Assembly: GCA_000961655.1 (NCBI GenBank)
Contig: LADR01000008.1
Span: forward strand, 358,501-422,500
Direction of reading: 5' to 3'
Length of the DNA: 64,000 bases
Source of the DNA: Desulfatitalea sp. BRH_c12
GTDB taxonomy: Bacteria; Desulfobacterota; Desulfobacteria; Desulfobacterales; Desulfosarcinaceae
The notes beneath the pieces are model-generated. The model was not told where the DNA came from. It saw only the letters and a program-made list of their open reading frames with translations, and made no database searches. A program made the position numbers and the translations under genes. Of this stretch, positions 62,113-64,000 are shown piece by piece. Position 1 is the first letter of the stretch. Every line of letters begins with the position of its first letter.

Positions 62113-63678
62113 ATGATGGATGCATATGTACTCGGTCTGACGCTCGTTGGATTCGGGATCGGCTTTGGGCTCGCTTTCTGGCTCAGAATGTTGGCGGACC
62201 GCCGAAAAGCCGATACCGCTCACAGCGAAGCTGAGACGATTATCCAAGAAGGCAGGAAAAAGGCGGACGCGCTTCTGACAGAAGCGAGCCTTGAAGCTAA
62301 GGATCGCCTTCTTAAAATGAAAAATGAATTCGATGTGGAAACCAAGGAAACCCGCGCGGAGCTCAAGAAGCAGGAAAAGAGGTTGATTCAGAAAGAGGAG
62401 AATATCGATCGCAAAATCGAGGCCCACGAGCGCAAGGAAAAGGATCTTGCCCTCCTGGAAAAAGATATCGAACAGCGCGTGGAACAGATCGCTCAGCAAG
62501 AGCAGGAATATGTAGCGCTTTTGGATGAACAGAAGAAAAATCTTGAAAAAATTTCCGCGCTGACATCCGAGCAGGCCAAGGAATTGCTGCTGCGTGCCAT
62601 GGAAAATGAAGCGCGTTACGAAGGCGCAAAGTTAATCAAACGGATCGAGAGCGAAGCCAAGGAAGAGGCCGATAAAAAGGCCAAGAGAATTTTGGCGACC
62701 GCCATTCAGAGGTATGCAGCCGATTATGTGGCCGAACGCACAGTCACAGTGGTTCAATTGCCTAGCGATGAGATGAAGGGGCGCATTATTGGTAGGGAAG
62801 GGCGCAATATTCGTGCTCTGGAAGCGGCAACCGGCATCGACCTCATCATCGATGATACTCCCGAAGCCGTGATTTTGTCCGGATTCAACCCGGTCCGTCG
62901 CGAAGTTGCGCGACAATCCTTGATGAAGTTGATTGCCGATGGCCGTATTCACCCGGCCCGCATTGAAGATGTGGTCAAAAAAGTGACCTTGGAGATCGAC
63001 ACGGCCGTGAAAGAAGCTGGAGAACAGGCGGCCTTCGATTTGGGAGTTCACGGTATTCACAGTGAATTGATCAAGTACATCGGGCAGTTGAAATATAGGA
63101 CAAGTTACTCCCAGAATGTGCTGCAGCATTCGATCGAAGTTGGCTTTCTCTGTGGCATAATGGCTGCCGAGTTGGGTTTAAAGGAAAAACTGGCCAGGCG
63201 TATGGGACTGCTGCATGATATCGGTAAAGGCATCGATCACGAAGTGGAGGGACCACATGCCCTGATCGGATCCAGGTTGGCCAAAAAATACGGTGAATCA
63301 CCACAAGTGGTCAATGCGATTGCGGCACACCACGAGGACATACCGCCGACGACAGTTTACGATGTTCTCGTACAGGCTGCGGACGGCCTGTCGGGTGCCA
63401 GACCCGGCGCTCGCAAGGAATTGCTTGAGAATTACGTCAAACGCCTTGAAGACCTTGAAGGCATTGCCACCTCATTCAAGGGGGTTGAAAGCGCATATGC
63501 GATTCAGGCCGGCCGAGAATTGCGGGTCATTGTCGAGAGCACCAAAATCAATGACGAAGACGCCATCCTGGTCAGTCGTGACATTGTTAAGAAAATAGAG
63601 GAAGTTTTAACGTTTCCCGGTCAGATCAAGGTGACGGTCATTCGAGAAACGCGGGCCGTTGAATATGCAAACAAGTAA
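62113..63678 (+). CDS. rny: Ribonuclease Y
   Basis: A 521-residue membrane-anchored endoribonuclease that starts mRNA decay. N-terminal membrane helix (about 3-24; [20 protein letters not shown]), a long charged coiled-coil (about 30-200), a KH domain ([15 protein letters not shown]) and an HD domain with [15 protein letters not shown] and [11 protein letters not shown]. Length typical. GGAGG sits 2 bp before the ATG at 62113. It is followed by tyrS 107 bp later. Confidence 0.97.
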   Translation: MMDAYVLGLTLVGFGIGFGLAFWLRMLADRRKADTAHSEAETIIQEGRKKADALLTEASLEAKDRLLKMKNEFDVETKETRAELKKQEKRLIQKEENIDRKIEAHERKEKDLALLEKDIEQRVEQIAQQEQEYVALLDEQKKNLEKISALTSEQAKELLLRAMENEARYEGAKLIKRIESEAKEEADKKAKRILATAIQRYAADYVAERTVTVVQLPSDEMKGRIIGREGRNIRALEAATGIDLIIDDTPEAVILSGFNPVRREVARQSLMKLIADGRIHPARIEDVVKKVTLEIDTAVKEAGEQAAFDLGVHGIHSELIKYIGQLKYRTSYSQNVLQHSIEVGFLCGIMAAELGLKEKLARRMGLLHDIGKGIDHEVEGPHALIGSRLAKKYGESPQVVNAIAAHHEDIPPTTVYDVLVQAADGLSGARPGARKELLENYVKRLEDLEGIATSFKGVESAYAIQAGRELRVIVESTKINDEDAILVSRDIVKKIEEVLTFPGQIKVTVIRETRAVEYANK

Positions 63679-63785
63679 TTTGAGCGTTCGTTAAATGTCA
63701 TTCATTGGATTATGACATCTTATTCGTCGAATCGGTAAGTGGTTGACGAAACGAATCGACTATAAGCGAATCAAAGAGAGTGAAA

Positions 63786-64000
63786 ATGTCGAACGTTATT
63801 CGTGTGCTGCAGGAGAGAGGGTTCATCGAACAGATGACCCATGAGCAGGAGTTGATGGCGTATATCGAAGGTGGCAACGTGAGTTGTTACATCGGCTTCG
63901 ATCCCACAGCCTCCAGTCTGCACGTCGGGCATCTCTTGCCCATCATGTCCCTCGCCCATATGCAGCAGCATGGTCACCGCCCGATTGCCCTGGTGGGAGG
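63786..64000 (+). CDS. tyrS: Tyrosyl-tRNA synthetase (3' end outside window)
   Basis: The first 71 codons are visible. The start [20 protein letters not shown] and [20 protein letters not shown], with the class I HIGH-type motif as HVGH, match TyrS. An AGAGAG precedes the ATG. The window ends within the Rossmann fold. Confidence 0.9.
   Translation, partial: MSNVIRVLQERGFIEQMTHEQELMAYIEGGNVSCYIGFDPTASSLHVGHLLPIMSLAHMQQHGHRPIALVG

Overview
The window is about 64 kb of GC-rich chromosome, best explained as a sulfate-reducer-like deltaproteobacterium (Desulfobacterota, probably near the Desulfosarcina/Desulfobacteraceae group). This is inferred from gene content: a selenocysteine formate dehydrogenase, an F1 ATP synthase operon with paired b'/b subunits and no a/c genes, a single-domain GlmU beside RNase Y and TyrRS, bactofilin behind mreBCD-mrdAB, and a long acyl-CoA dehydrogenase. 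Base composition and codon use look even throughout. I see no insertion sequence, prophage, integrase, rRNA or CRISPR array. One tRNA (Pro, GGG) is present.

Layout. 1-3.2 kb: two hybrid histidine kinases, the first cut by the window edge. 3.4-9.4 kb: stress and envelope genes (PRC-barrel protein, three-domain LigD without Ku, PAP2 phosphatase, SYLF protein, OsmC protein). 9.5-30.7 kb: a carbohydrate region. The minus strand carries otsA-otsB (one fused gene), a five-gene formate dehydrogenase set and glgA. The plus strand carries a tightly overlapping operon DUF5752-treT-treZ-GH57-treY-malQ. OtsAB, TreT and TreYZ are three separate routes to trehalose.

31-43.5 kb: a signalling region. Two PAS-LuxR regulators of one family flank a KH RNA-binding protein, a BrkB-type membrane protein, an unrecognised helical protein and an operon kaiC-kaiB-kaiB-(PAS histidine kinase/receiver). 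Then come two tiny ORFs, a second SYLF protein, tRNA-Pro and a lipoprotein gene behind a very good sigma-54 promoter. 43.8-47.8 kb: acyl-CoA dehydrogenase, LD-carboxypeptidase and a serine hydrolase.

47.9-64 kb: core genes on the plus strand. These are mreB-mreC-mreD-mrdA-rodA-bactofilin (cell shape), atpX-F-H-A-G-D-C (ATP synthase), glmU N-terminal domain, ZapB-like and ZapA (division), a probable small-RNA region, rny (RNase Y) and the start of tyrS.

The most notable items are the selenocysteine formate dehydrogenase, which is split in two by ordinary ORF calling; the KaiBC timing-type operon without KaiA; the triple trehalose capacity; and a set of small, previously unmarked elements (tiny ORFs, operator-like palindromes, sigma-54 and sigma-70 promoters). 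I found no single obviously new system. The Kai operon with its attached kinase and the formate dehydrogenase with two unknown accessory proteins are the best candidates.
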